NCBI RefSeq assembly: GCF_030014915.1
Contig: NZ_JAGIXS010000001.1
Span: forward strand, 1,943,261 to 2,007,260
Length of the DNA: 64,000 nucleotides
From: Pelomonas sp. V22
Lineage (GTDB): Bacteria > Pseudomonadota > Gammaproteobacteria > Burkholderiales > Burkholderiaceae_C
Reading direction: 5' to 3'
In this document: positions 10,505 to 17,817 of the stretch, in pieces
Numbering within the stretch: the first letter of the stretch is position 1
Layout of the letters: every line of letters begins with the position of its first letter
Position numbers and translations under genes: made by a program
Notes under the pieces: generated by a model
What the model was told of the DNA's origin: nothing
The model's input: the letters and a program-made list of their open reading frames with translations, nothing else
Databases searched by the model: none

Positions 10505-10585
10505 TCAAGCGAAGTCGGACGGGCGACGCCAGGGCCAGGCTCCCCGGTCGTTCGACCCCTTGATGTGCTTGCGCGTGATGAACAT
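10505..10585 (-). CDS. Candidate tryptophan leader peptide
   Basis: A 26-residue frame on the minus strand upstream of trpE. Residues 16-20 read AWPWR, giving two Trp codons separated by one Pro codon. Trp is rare, so two in 26 residues directly before trpE is suggestive of ribosome-mediated attenuation. A hairpin with a partly T-rich tail follows 23 nt later. Against the call: no strong Shine-Dalgarno sequence precedes the ATG (ACTCGGCCGC), and the Trp codons are not adjacent to each other. Known leader peptides of this type are 14-30 residues. Confidence 0.35.
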   Translation of the reverse strand: MFITRKHIKGSNDRGAWPWRRPSDFA

Positions 10586-10729
10586 GCGGCCGAGTGTACC
10601 GGCTAAATCTATGCAGCGAACGAACGTGAATTCGGGCGCGGACAAGGCGGGATGGCTTGTCAGATACTTGCGGCTCTGTATCAAGCCTGCCGTTCGAGCG
10701 GGCCCACAACAACGGAGTGGGACATCAAG

Positions 10730-11335
10730 ATGCATCGTCGTTCCCTGATCTCGCTGGCGCTGGCCGCCTGCGCCCTGGCCCTGCCGCTGACCAGCCAGGC
10801 CGAGACCGTCGAAGTTGCCGGCGTCAAGTACGACACCAGCGCCGAGGTCGCGGGCAAGAAGCTGGTGCTGAACGGCGCCGGCATCCGCTACAAGGTCATC
10901 ATCAAGGTCTACACCGCCGGCCTGTACCTGAGCGAGAAGCTCGACACGCCGGAGGCCGTGCTGGCCAACACCGGCGCCAAGCGCCTGCACATCGTGGCCC
11001 TGCGCGACATCGACGGCAACGACCTCGGCAAGCTCTTCACCAAGGGCATGGAGGCGAATGCGCCGCGCGAGGAGTTCGTCAAGTCGATCAACGGCGTGCT
11101 GAAGATCGCCGAGCATTTCGCCGCGAAGAAGGAATTGTCCAAGGGCGAAAGCTTCTCGGTCGACTACATCCCCGGCGTCGGCTCCCAGGTGCTGATCAAC
11201 GGCAAGCTGGCCGGCGAGCCGATCAAGGAGCCCGAGTTCTTCACCGCCCTGATGCGCATCTGGCTGGGCAAGTCGCCCGCCGATGATTCGCTGAAGGACG
11301 CACTGCTGGGCATCGAGCGCAAGCGCCGCCGCTGA
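10730..11335 (+). CDS. Exported chalcone-isomerase-like protein
   Basis: 201 residues from the ATG at 10730. A signal peptide (MHRRSLISLALAACALALPL, then cleavage after SQA) precedes a CHI-like fold: VEVAGVKYDTSAEVAGKKLVLNG, then RYKVIIKVYTAGLYL, a motif shared by bacterial chalcone-isomerase-like proteins. Most bacterial members lack the plant catalytic residues and have no flavonoid role; some bind fatty acids. It is probably periplasmic. It is divergent from trpE and convergent with the Cache/CheW gene. The C-terminus is basic (IERKRRR). Confidence 0.85.
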   Translation: MHRRSLISLALAACALALPLTSQAETVEVAGVKYDTSAEVAGKKLVLNGAGIRYKVIIKVYTAGLYLSEKLDTPEAVLANTGAKRLHIVALRDIDGNDLGKLFTKGMEANAPREEFVKSINGVLKIAEHFAAKKELSKGESFSVDYIPGVGSQVLINGKLAGEPIKEPEFFTALMRIWLGKSPADDSLKDALLGIERKRRR

Positions 11336-11369
11336 AGGCTCGGCGCGCCGATCCGACGCGCCGCCTCCC

Positions 11370-13958
11370 TCACTCCGACAACAACAGCGCCTGCTCGCCC
11401 TCGGCATCGAGCGCGGTGGGCGCAGCGCTGATCTGCCGCCACAAGGCCTGCGCATCCAGCAGCGTCAGCATGCCCTGGCCTTCGCCACGCACCAGCTGCG
11501 GCAGGCCCACCGGGCCTTCCCGGGTGGGGCTCGCATGGATCTTGTTCGAGGCCACGCTGAACACCTGGCCCAGCGCCTGCACCCGCAAACCGAGCCGCTG
11601 CCCGGCCGCCGTGCTGCAGACCAGCACCGGTGCATCGGCACCGCAGGGAGCGCCGCCGAGCAGCAGGCCCATGTCCAGCACCGGCAGCATCTTGTCCTGG
11701 TGATTGATCATGCCGACCAGCACGCGCGGCGCATTCGGCAAGGCCGTCAGGCGCGGTGCCGCCAAGGCTTCCATCACCTGCGCAGCAGGCAAGCCGAGGG
11801 CGCGGCCCGACACGCTGAAACTGGCAATGTCGAGCCGGCTGACGTCCGCACCTACGGCGCTGCCCTGAGGCACGACAAAGCCCAGTTCTTCGGCAGCCTT
11901 CGACGCCAGCCGCGGGCCGAGCGGCTGTAGCACCATGGCCACCACATCCTCGGCCGAAGCCGGCGCGCCGCGCCGGTACTCCCGATAGCCGGCAGACAAG
12001 GCCAGGCCGACGGCATGCACGACACCATCGATCTCAAGCTCCACTGACAACGACTCGCCGGCCGTGAGCAGGCTCAGCTTGGCAAGCGAGGCCGCATCGA
12101 GCGGCGCCTGCTCGCCCACGGGCCAGCGCGCACCATCGCTGCTGGACACGATACGGCCGGACCGCGTGACCAGCAGGCCGGCAGCACCCGAGCGCTGCGG
12201 CAAGGCGTCGCGCAGCATCGCGGCCAGCTGGGCATCACCGTCAAACACGATGGCAATGCCGCCGACCACGCCCTGCGCCGCGCCTGGCGCCGGCAATGAA
12301 GTCGCGTAGACGTAGGTGGACTTCTCCCCGTAAAGCGCGCTGCCTTCATGGCGCGAGACCACATGGCGCTCGCGGTCCTGCAAAGCCAGGGCCTCGGCCA
12401 CCCAGGCTTCGTTCAGCTGGCGGCCCAGTTGCGCCTGCGCCTGCGCCGGATCCGAAACGGCGATGACGCGGCCCGCCGTGTCGAACACCAGCAGCAAGGC
12501 ATAGACCGTGTAGAGCTGGTTGATGCGGCGCAGCACCGTCTCGGCCTCGCGCTGCGCGGTTGCGGCATCCCCGAGCGCCGCTTTCTGCAAGGCTTGCTGC
12601 AGGTTGGAATCGAGCGCCCACCAGCGCACATCGTTGGCGCGCTCGTAGAGATTGCGGTCCATGATGTCGATGGCCAGGCGGGCATGGAACAGCACCTCGT
12701 CGAACACCGCCACCAGGGCCGAGTTCTGCAGGTTGCCGATCGCCACCTCGAAGACCTGGCGCAACTGCTGGCCGGTGCGCTCCACCTCGTTGAGCAGGGT
12801 CACGGCGAACTCGGTGCCGTCGGCCTGCTTGCGGCTGCGCAGCTTGCCGTTCCACAGCGAGCGCTGCAGGTCGAACTGGATGCGCGCCGCTTCCAGCGGG
12901 ATGCCGCGCAGCTCGGCATCGAAGAGCTCGCGCGTGTCGAGGCCCGCCGCCAGGGCGGCCAGGTCCTGCTTGTCCTCGGCGTCCAACGCATCGAAGGCAT
13001 GCTCGACCGGCAGCAAGGCCAGCGCCGACCAGCCCGGGCCGCGGTAGCCCTCATAGCCCGAGGCCTCGACCGACACGGCCAGGTAGTCGCGGCCGGCAAA
13101 CACCAGGCGATGGCGCGCATCCACGGCCGGCAGCTCGGCGCCGGGCGGCAGTTGCCAGCGGTCGGAGCTCATCAGCACCTGGCCTTGCGCATCGCGCAGC
13201 ACCAGCACGGTGCGGTCGCCCGGCTGCAGCAGTTGCTTGAACACGCTGCGCATCTCGTCCGCCAGGCGGAAGGACAGGCACAGCACGCCCGCCGCGCCCT
13301 CGCCCGCTGCGATGGCGCTGGCATAGATCAGCCCGGTGCGGCCGCCGAGCACGCTGCTGGCGCCATACCGCTCGACGTAGGGCGTGTCGGGACGCAGGGC
13401 ATCAGCGATCAGGGCATCACTGCAGGGTTGGTCTGCCACGCCACGGTCCAGCCGCGCCAACACCTGGCCCTGCGGCGACAGCACGACGATGTCGTCATAG
13501 ACCGAATACTTGGCCACATAGGCCCGGAAGCGCGCTTCCAGCGCCGCCCGGCTGCTGGCCTGCTGCTCGCCGGGAACCGTATTGCGACACAGCGCCACAT
13601 GCTCGCGCAGCGGACCATCGGCCGCCAGGAAGCCGACATCGGCCGTGCGCTCGAAGAGATTGCGCACCAGGATGTCGATCGCCACCTGGGCCTTGCCCTC
13701 GAGGCGCCTGACGCTGTTGTCCAACAGGCGGCGGGCCAGGCTGTCGAGCAGGGTGCCGGTGAGCGCCTGGAAAGCGCTGCGGGTATTGCCCATGTCGGCG
13801 GCCGCACCGCTCATCTGGCCCAGCAGGGCCAGGCTGTCCCACACGCCCTGCAGACGCAGCAGGTTCTCGCGGTGCTCGTCCACCAGGCCCATCTTCGAAA
13901 CGAACGGCGCTACCTCGGCCGAAAACTGCAGTCCCTTGTGCCAGACCTTGCTCATCAT
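11370..13958 (-). CDS. Soluble double-Cache protein with C-terminal CheW domain
   Basis: 862 residues. The N-terminal 690 contain two similar units. Unit 1 has AIDILVRNLFERTADVGFLA, YSVYDDIVVLSPQGQVLA and GGRTGLIYASAI; unit 2 has AIDIMDRNLYERANDVRWWA, YTVYALLLVFDTAGRVIA and GEKSTYVYATSL. These look like duplicated Cache-type ligand-binding domains with their preceding helices. A CheW domain follows from about 705 (IASFSVSGRALGLPAAQVME, LVGMINHQDKMLPVLDMG). No transmembrane helix or signal peptide is seen, so the Cache units would be cytoplasmic, which is unusual. CheW couples receptors to CheA. The protein may therefore feed a small-molecule signal into a chemotaxis array. The only other chemotaxis-like gene nearby is the CheY-like gene at 60286. 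Confidence 0.8.
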   Translation of the reverse strand: MMSKVWHKGLQFSAEVAPFVSKMGLVDEHRENLLRLQGVWDSLALLGQMSGAAADMGNTRSAFQALTGTLLDSLARRLLDNSVRRLEGKAQVAIDILVRNLFERTADVGFLAADGPLREHVALCRNTVPGEQQASSRAALEARFRAYVAKYSVYDDIVVLSPQGQVLARLDRGVADQPCSDALIADALRPDTPYVERYGASSVLGGRTGLIYASAIAAGEGAAGVLCLSFRLADEMRSVFKQLLQPGDRTVLVLRDAQGQVLMSSDRWQLPPGAELPAVDARHRLVFAGRDYLAVSVEASGYEGYRGPGWSALALLPVEHAFDALDAEDKQDLAALAAGLDTRELFDAELRGIPLEAARIQFDLQRSLWNGKLRSRKQADGTEFAVTLLNEVERTGQQLRQVFEVAIGNLQNSALVAVFDEVLFHARLAIDIMDRNLYERANDVRWWALDSNLQQALQKAALGDAATAQREAETVLRRINQLYTVYALLLVFDTAGRVIAVSDPAQAQAQLGRQLNEAWVAEALALQDRERHVVSRHEGSALYGEKSTYVYATSLPAPGAAQGVVGGIAIVFDGDAQLAAMLRDALPQRSGAAGLLVTRSGRIVSSSDGARWPVGEQAPLDAASLAKLSLLTAGESLSVELEIDGVVHAVGLALSAGYREYRRGAPASAEDVVAMVLQPLGPRLASKAAEELGFVVPQGSAVGADVSRLDIASFSVSGRALGLPAAQVMEALAAPRLTALPNAPRVLVGMINHQDKMLPVLDMGLLLGGAPCGADAPVLVCSTAAGQRLGLRVQALGQVFSVASNKIHASPTREGPVGLPQLVRGEGQGMLTLLDAQALWRQISAAPTALDAEGEQALLLSE

Positions 13959-14122
13959 TGCGCCATCGTGTCAGTCGTGAAATAGGAAGGGGCCGCCCGG
14001 CCCCGCCGCACGATAACCGCGGCACGGGTCCGCGCCAGGCGCGGCGGACCTCGCGCGTGCGCAAGGCGGCGCGTGCATCCCCGTGGTGCGGACCACCGCT
14101 CGGTGGTGCCCACTTTGGGGAT

Positions 14123-14785
14123 TCAGGCCGGCGCCGCCAGCTCTTCCAGCGAATCGATGAAGCGATCGGCATCGACCTGCTCGATGGGCTCACCGTGGTT
14201 GTAGCCATAGCGCACCAGCACCACCGGGCAGCCTGCAGCGCGCGCTGCCTTCGCATCATTGCTGGAGTCGCCAATCATCCAGCTGCCCGAAGTTGGTGCA
14301 CCCAGCGCCTCACAGGTCTTGATGAGCGGCAGCGGGTCGGGCTTCTTGCGCTCGAAATCGTCGCCGCCGAAGACCTGGTCGAAGAAGCCCTCCAGCCCTT
14401 TGCGCCGCAAGAGTTCGCGGGCAAAGCGGGCCGGCTTGTTGGTCAGGCAGGCCATCGGCAGGCCCTTGCTCCTCAGCGCCTGCAAGCCCGCCAGCACGCC
14501 GGGGAAGACGTCTGAATGCTCGCCGTTCGCCGCCTCGTAATGCTGCTGGTAGCGGGCCCAGGCCTCGACGTACAGCGCCGCATCGGCACCCACCTCGGCC
14601 AGCGTGCTGCGTATCAGATGCTCGCTGCCCTGGCCCACGGTGCGCTCGATGAAGGAGCGGTCCACGGTTCGCTGACCGAGCTCGGTCAGCACCTGGTTCA
14701 GCACGAAATGGAAGTCGCCGAGCGTGTCGACCAGGGTGCCGTCCAGGTCGATCAGAAAGGCTTGTGGCGGCGGCAGTGGGTTCAC
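14123..14785 (-). CDS. gph: Phosphoglycolate phosphatase
   Basis: About 220 residues of the HAD superfamily. Motif I is DLDGTLVDT with the nucleophilic Asp near residue 12; motif II is the Thr of CLTNKPARF; motif III/IV has KKPDPLP and IGDSSNDAKAA. The enzyme removes phosphate from 2-phosphoglycolate. I chose GTG at 14785 (VNPLPPPQAFLIDLDGT); the longer frame adds an atypical basic tail. In Burkholderiales gph usually lies between rpe and trpE. Here a Cache/CheW gene and a chalcone-isomerase-like gene separate it from trpE, and rpe is 29 kb away at 43689. Confidence 0.92.
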   Translation of the reverse strand: MNPLPPPQAFLIDLDGTLVDTLGDFHFVLNQVLTELGQRTVDRSFIERTVGQGSEHLIRSTLAEVGADAALYVEAWARYQQHYEAANGEHSDVFPGVLAGLQALRSKGLPMACLTNKPARFARELLRRKGLEGFFDQVFGGDDFERKKPDPLPLIKTCEALGAPTSGSWMIGDSSNDAKAARAAGCPVVLVRYGYNHGEPIEQVDADRFIDSLEELAAPA

Positions 14786-14857
14786 GGTGGCGGGGCGGGC
14801 TGTCTGTAGAAGACCCGGATTCTGCCCGCACCGCCGCTGCCGGCCTGTCACATGAAC

Positions 14858-14875
14858 TGTTTATACTGTTTATAC
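14858..14875 (+). promoter_or_regulatory. Tandem 9-bp repeat upstream of the Lys/Ala-rich protein gene
   Basis: TGTTTATAC occurs twice head to tail (14858-14866 and 14867-14875), followed by CGTTT, 27 bp before the ATG at 14902. The AT-rich repeats contain TATAC boxes that could act as a -10 element. Tandem short repeats are typical operators for ribbon-helix-helix proteins, and the downstream gene encodes a protein with such a domain, so autoregulation is possible. Confidence 0.4.
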
Positions 14876-14901
14876 CGTTTCAACCCACAGGGAGCACGAC
14901 C

Positions 14902-15342
14902 ATGTCAAAGACCAAGAATTCCAGCACCGAAGCCGGCAGCAAGATCAAGCTGGTGCGCGACAGCTTCACCATGCCCAAGGACGAGTACGCGCAGATTGAC
15001 GCACTCAAGCAGCGCGCCGCCGCCAAGGCTCGCGTGGTGAAGAAGAGCGAGATCCTGCGCGCCGGCATCGCGGCACTGGCTGGCCTCTCCGATGCCGCCC
15101 TGCTCGCCGCCCTGGCTGCTGTGCCCAGCCTGAAGACCGGCCGCCCCAAGCAGGAAGCCGCACCTGAATCGGCCAAGCCGGCCGCCAAAGCTGCCGTCAA
15201 GCCCACCGCAAAACCTGCGGCCAAGCCCCTGGGCAAGAAGATCGCAAAGCCCGTGGCGAAGCCGGCTGTGAAGCCAGTTGCGAAGCCCGCTGCCAAGCCT
15301 GCGGCCAAGAAGGCCGCACCGAGCACAGCCAAGCGCGCCTGA
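14902..15342 (+). CDS. Lys/Ala/Pro-rich DNA-binding-like protein (ribbon-helix-helix-like head, histone-H1/AlgP-like tail)
   Basis: 147 residues, start at the ATG at 14902 behind AGGGAG. The first 80 residues (KIKLVRDSFTMPKDEYAQI, VVKKSEILRAGIAALAGLSD) look like a ribbon-helix-helix fold: a strand with alternating polar residues and then two helices. The last 65 residues are repeats of AKPA, VKPV and AKKA, as in bacterial histone-H1-like or AlgP proteins that bind DNA non-specifically. Similar small proteins are widespread in Burkholderiales but, as far as I know, uncharacterised. The repetitive DNA at 15175-15330 is this coding tail. A hairpin terminator follows. Confidence 0.75.
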   Translation: MSKTKNSSTEAGSKIKLVRDSFTMPKDEYAQIDALKQRAAAKARVVKKSEILRAGIAALAGLSDAALLAALAAVPSLKTGRPKQEAAPESAKPAAKAAVKPTAKPAAKPLGKKIAKPVAKPAVKPVAKPAAKPAAKKAAPSTAKRA

Positions 15343-15351
15343 GCTTAAAAC

Positions 15352-15382
15352 GATGACGCTGGCCGGAGCAGCCGGCGTCATC
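15352..15382 (+). terminator. Hairpin terminator after the Lys/Ala-rich protein gene
   Basis: GATGACGCTGGC (15352-15363) pairs with GCCGGCGTCATC (15371-15382) with one G-T wobble and a 7-nt loop. It begins 9 nt after the stop codon. There is no long T-tract after it, so termination efficiency is uncertain. Confidence 0.5.
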
Positions 15383-15425
15383 TGCACTCGCTAGCATGGC
15401 GATCCGCGCGCCCCGAGACATCGCC

Positions 15426-16475
15426 ATGAACGAGCCCCACAAGCCCCAGCCCTCTTCTTCGCTGCTGTCGTCCAGCTATGGCGCCGACGAGCATGGCCTG
15501 ATCTGCGGCTACCGCTTCCTGGCGGAAGGGCCGGCCCAGCCGCTGGGTTCCGACGAGGCCCTCCGCCAGCTTGGCGCGGGCAGCGCGGGCGGCGGCTTCC
15601 TCTGGCTGCACTTCAATCTCTCCCATGCGCGCGCCGAAGCCTGGCTGCGCCGCCACGGCGGCCTGAGCGAGGCCTTCTTCGAAGCGCTCAGCGAGGGCTC
15701 GCGCTCCTCGCGCATCGAGCGCGACGGCGATGCCTTGTTCGCCGTGGTCAACGATGTGACCTTTGATTTCTCCTTCGACGCCGGCGACGTGGCCACGCTG
15801 TGGGTCCATGTGCGCGACGGCCTGGTGATCAGCGCCCGCCGCCATCCGCTGCGCTCGGTTGACCGGCTGCGCGCCGATGTGAAGGGCGGCGAATGCCTGG
15901 TCTCGCCGGTGGCCTTGCTGGACCACCTGCTGCGCGACCAGGCCGACGAGCTCCTGCGCATCGTGCGCACCGCCACCGACCGCGTGGACGACATCGAGGA
16001 CGCCGTGCTGGCCGGCCAGGCCCTGCGCCACGGCAGCGAGCTCGCGCAACTGCGCCGCCTGATGGTGAGGCTGCAGCGCTGGCTGGCACCCGAGCCCAGC
16101 GCGCTGATGCGCATGCTGGGCAACCCGCCGGCCTGGGTCAGCGCGGGCGACACCGAGCGCATGCGCCAGTCCAGCGAAGAGTTCGCCGTCGTGCTGCGCG
16201 ACATAGGTGCGCTGCAGGAGCGCATCAAGCTCTTGCAGGAAGAAGCCACCTCGCGCGTGGCCGAAGAAAACAACCGCAGCCTGTTCACGCTGACCATGGT
16301 CACCGTGCTGGCCCTGCCGATCAACCTGATCGCCGGCCTGCTGGGCATGAACGTGGGCGGCATCCCGCTGGCAGATCACGCGCATGGCTTTGTGCTGGTG
16401 GTGCTCCTGATCACCGCCATCACCGCCCTGCTGGGCTGGACGCTGTGGCGCCGCATCCGCCGGCCGCACGACTGA
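15426..16475 (+). CDS. zntB: CorA-family divalent cation transporter, ZntB type
   Basis: 349 residues. The large N-terminal cytoplasmic domain (FLWLHFNLSHARAEAWL) and long helix region (about 180-290) are followed by two C-terminal transmembrane helices (LFTLTMVTVLALPINLIAGL and FVLVVLLITAITALLGW). The conserved GMN pore motif is present in LLGMNVGGIPL. ZntB proteins form pentamers and move Zn2+. The start is the ATG at 15426; an upstream in-frame start would add ten residues. The gene is monocistronic as far as can be seen. Confidence 0.88.
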   Translation: MNEPHKPQPSSSLLSSSYGADEHGLICGYRFLAEGPAQPLGSDEALRQLGAGSAGGGFLWLHFNLSHARAEAWLRRHGGLSEAFFEALSEGSRSSRIERDGDALFAVVNDVTFDFSFDAGDVATLWVHVRDGLVISARRHPLRSVDRLRADVKGGECLVSPVALLDHLLRDQADELLRIVRTATDRVDDIEDAVLAGQALRHGSELAQLRRLMVRLQRWLAPEPSALMRMLGNPPAWVSAGDTERMRQSSEEFAVVLRDIGALQERIKLLQEEATSRVAEENNRSLFTLTMVTVLALPINLIAGLLGMNVGGIPLADHAHGFVLVVLLITAITALLGWTLWRRIRRPHD

Positions 16476-16482
16476 GTGCGCT

Positions 16483-16520
16483 GCCACGGCCGCGTCATGC
16501 GGCCTTCACGGCGGTTTCAT
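16483..16520 (+). promoter_or_regulatory. Pho-box-like array upstream of lplT
   Basis: Four pentamers in strict 11-bp register: GCCAC (16483), GTCAT (16494), TTCAC (16505) and TTCAT (16516). A further GTCAT at 16529 is out of register. PhoB binds tandem GTCAY-like half-sites spaced 11 bp. The end of the array is only 22 nt before the assumed lplT ATG, so either the mRNA has a very short leader or the real start is slightly downstream. Confidence 0.6.
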
Positions 16521-16542
16521 GCGCGGCCGTCATGCTGAGGAC

Positions 16543-17817
16543 ATGTTGCTACCCGAGCAAGGGCGCGCCGCCCTGCCGCGCGGCTTTCATCTGCTGATCG
16601 CGACGCAGTTCTTTTCGTCCCTGGCCGACAACGCGCTGCTGATCGTCACCATCGCCCTGCTAGACGAGCGCGGCCTGCCGCTGTGGTGGGCGCCGCTCTT
16701 GAAGCTCGGCTTCACGCTGTCCTATGTGCTGCTGGCGCCCTTCGTGGGCGCGCTGGCAGATGCCGTCCCCAAGCGCCGGTTGATGGCCTGGATGAACGCG
16801 ACCAAGATCGTCGGCCTCATCGCCCTGATGGCGGGCCTGCATCCGGTGGCGGCCTTCGTCATCGTCGGCCTGGGCGCGGCCGGCTATGCACCGGCCAAGT
16901 ACGGCTTGCTGACCGAGCTGGTCGGGCCCGAGCAGCTGGTGCGGGCCAATGGCTGGCTGGAGGTCTCGGTGGTCTGCGCTGCCCTGCTGGGCGCCATGGT
17001 CGGCGGCCTGCTGGTCAGCTCGTGGTGGCTGGAAAGCGGCCTGCACCAGCAATTGCTGGCCATGGCACCCGAGGCCGACCGCTACCTGCCCTCGCTCGCC
17101 CTGCTGCTGCTGGTCTATGCCATGGCCAGCGGGCTCAACCTCGGCGTGCCCGACAGCGGCGCCCGCTACCCGGCTTGCGGCTTCCACCCCGGAGCGCTGC
17201 TGCGCGATTTCTCGGCCGACCAGCGCAGGCTCTGGCGCGACGCCGACGGCGGCCTCTCGCTGGCCGTGACCACGATCTTCTGGGGCCTCGGTGCCACGCT
17301 GCAATTCGCCGTGCTGCGCTGGGCCGAAGACATCCTGCGCCTGCCCCTGAACCAGGCCGCCTACCTGCAGGCCGCCGTGGCCGTGGGCGTGGTGCTGGGT
17401 GCCAGCGCTGCCGGCCGCTGGGTGCCGCTCACGGCCGCCAAGCGCATGCTGGTGTTTGGCGTGGTGCTGGGCCTTCTGATGCCGGTACTGGCACTGACGG
17501 CCAACCTGATGCTCGCCATCGGCCTGCTGGTGCTGACCGGCGCTGTGGGCGGCCTGCTGGTCGTTCCCCTGAATGCGCTCCTGCAGCATCGCGGCTTCGT
17601 GCTGCTGAGCGCCGGCCGCTCGATCGCCGTGCAGGGTTTCAACGAGAACGCCAGCGTGCTGGCCATGCTGGCCGGCTATGCGCTGCTGCTGTGGGGCGGC
17701 CTCCCCATCGCGCCGCTGATGGCGGTCTTCGGTGCCGGCATCGCCAGCGGCATCCTCCTCTTGATCTGGCGCGAGCAGCGCCGCGCAGCGCGTGCCGCCA
17801 CGCTCAGCGGCTGCTGA
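16543..17817 (+). CDS. lplT: Lysophospholipid transporter LplT (MFS)
   Basis: 424 residues with about 12 transmembrane helices of the major facilitator superfamily. The N-terminus (GFHLLIATQFFSSLADNALLIVTIALL) matches the LplT signature FFSxxxDNA. LplT flips lysophospholipids across the inner membrane for re-acylation, usually with the acyltransferase Aas, which is not in this window. A Pho-box-like array precedes the gene, tying it to the lipid genes that follow. It overlaps the opposite-strand glycosyltransferase tail to tail by 14 bp. The start is the ATG at 16543. Confidence 0.88.
   Translation: MLLPEQGRAALPRGFHLLIATQFFSSLADNALLIVTIALLDERGLPLWWAPLLKLGFTLSYVLLAPFVGALADAVPKRRLMAWMNATKIVGLIALMAGLHPVAAFVIVGLGAAGYAPAKYGLLTELVGPEQLVRANGWLEVSVVCAALLGAMVGGLLVSSWWLESGLHQQLLAMAPEADRYLPSLALLLLVYAMASGLNLGVPDSGARYPACGFHPGALLRDFSADQRRLWRDADGGLSLAVTTIFWGLGATLQFAVLRWAEDILRLPLNQAAYLQAAVAVGVVLGASAAGRWVPLTAAKRMLVFGVVLGLLMPVLALTANLMLAIGLLVLTGAVGGLLVVPLNALLQHRGFVLLSAGRSIAVQGFNENASVLAMLAGYALLLWGGLPIAPLMAVFGAGIASGILLLIWREQRRAARAATLSGC

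Noticed and set aside
10586..10651. A sigma-70 promoter for the trpE leader on the minus strand
   Set aside because: Candidate -35 and -10 boxes (TTCACG, TAGATT) are poorly spaced, and no pair fits well.
12348..13985. A 545-residue frame on the plus strand opposite the Cache/CheW gene
   Set aside because: A shadow frame typical of high-GC coding DNA. Repeated Cache blocks and the CheW domain are on the minus strand.
13989..14004. GGGGCCG/CGGCCCC hairpin upstream of the Cache/CheW gene
   Set aside because: A perfect 7-bp stem but without a T-tract. It lies between gph and the Cache/CheW start on the same strand. It might terminate gph transcripts, but the evidence is too thin in GC-rich DNA.
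15175..15330. Short direct repeats that might suggest a repeat array or CRISPR
   Set aside because: They encode the AKPA/VKPV tail of the Lys/Ala-rich protein in frame. There are no unique spacers of constant length. No CRISPR array was seen anywhere in the window.
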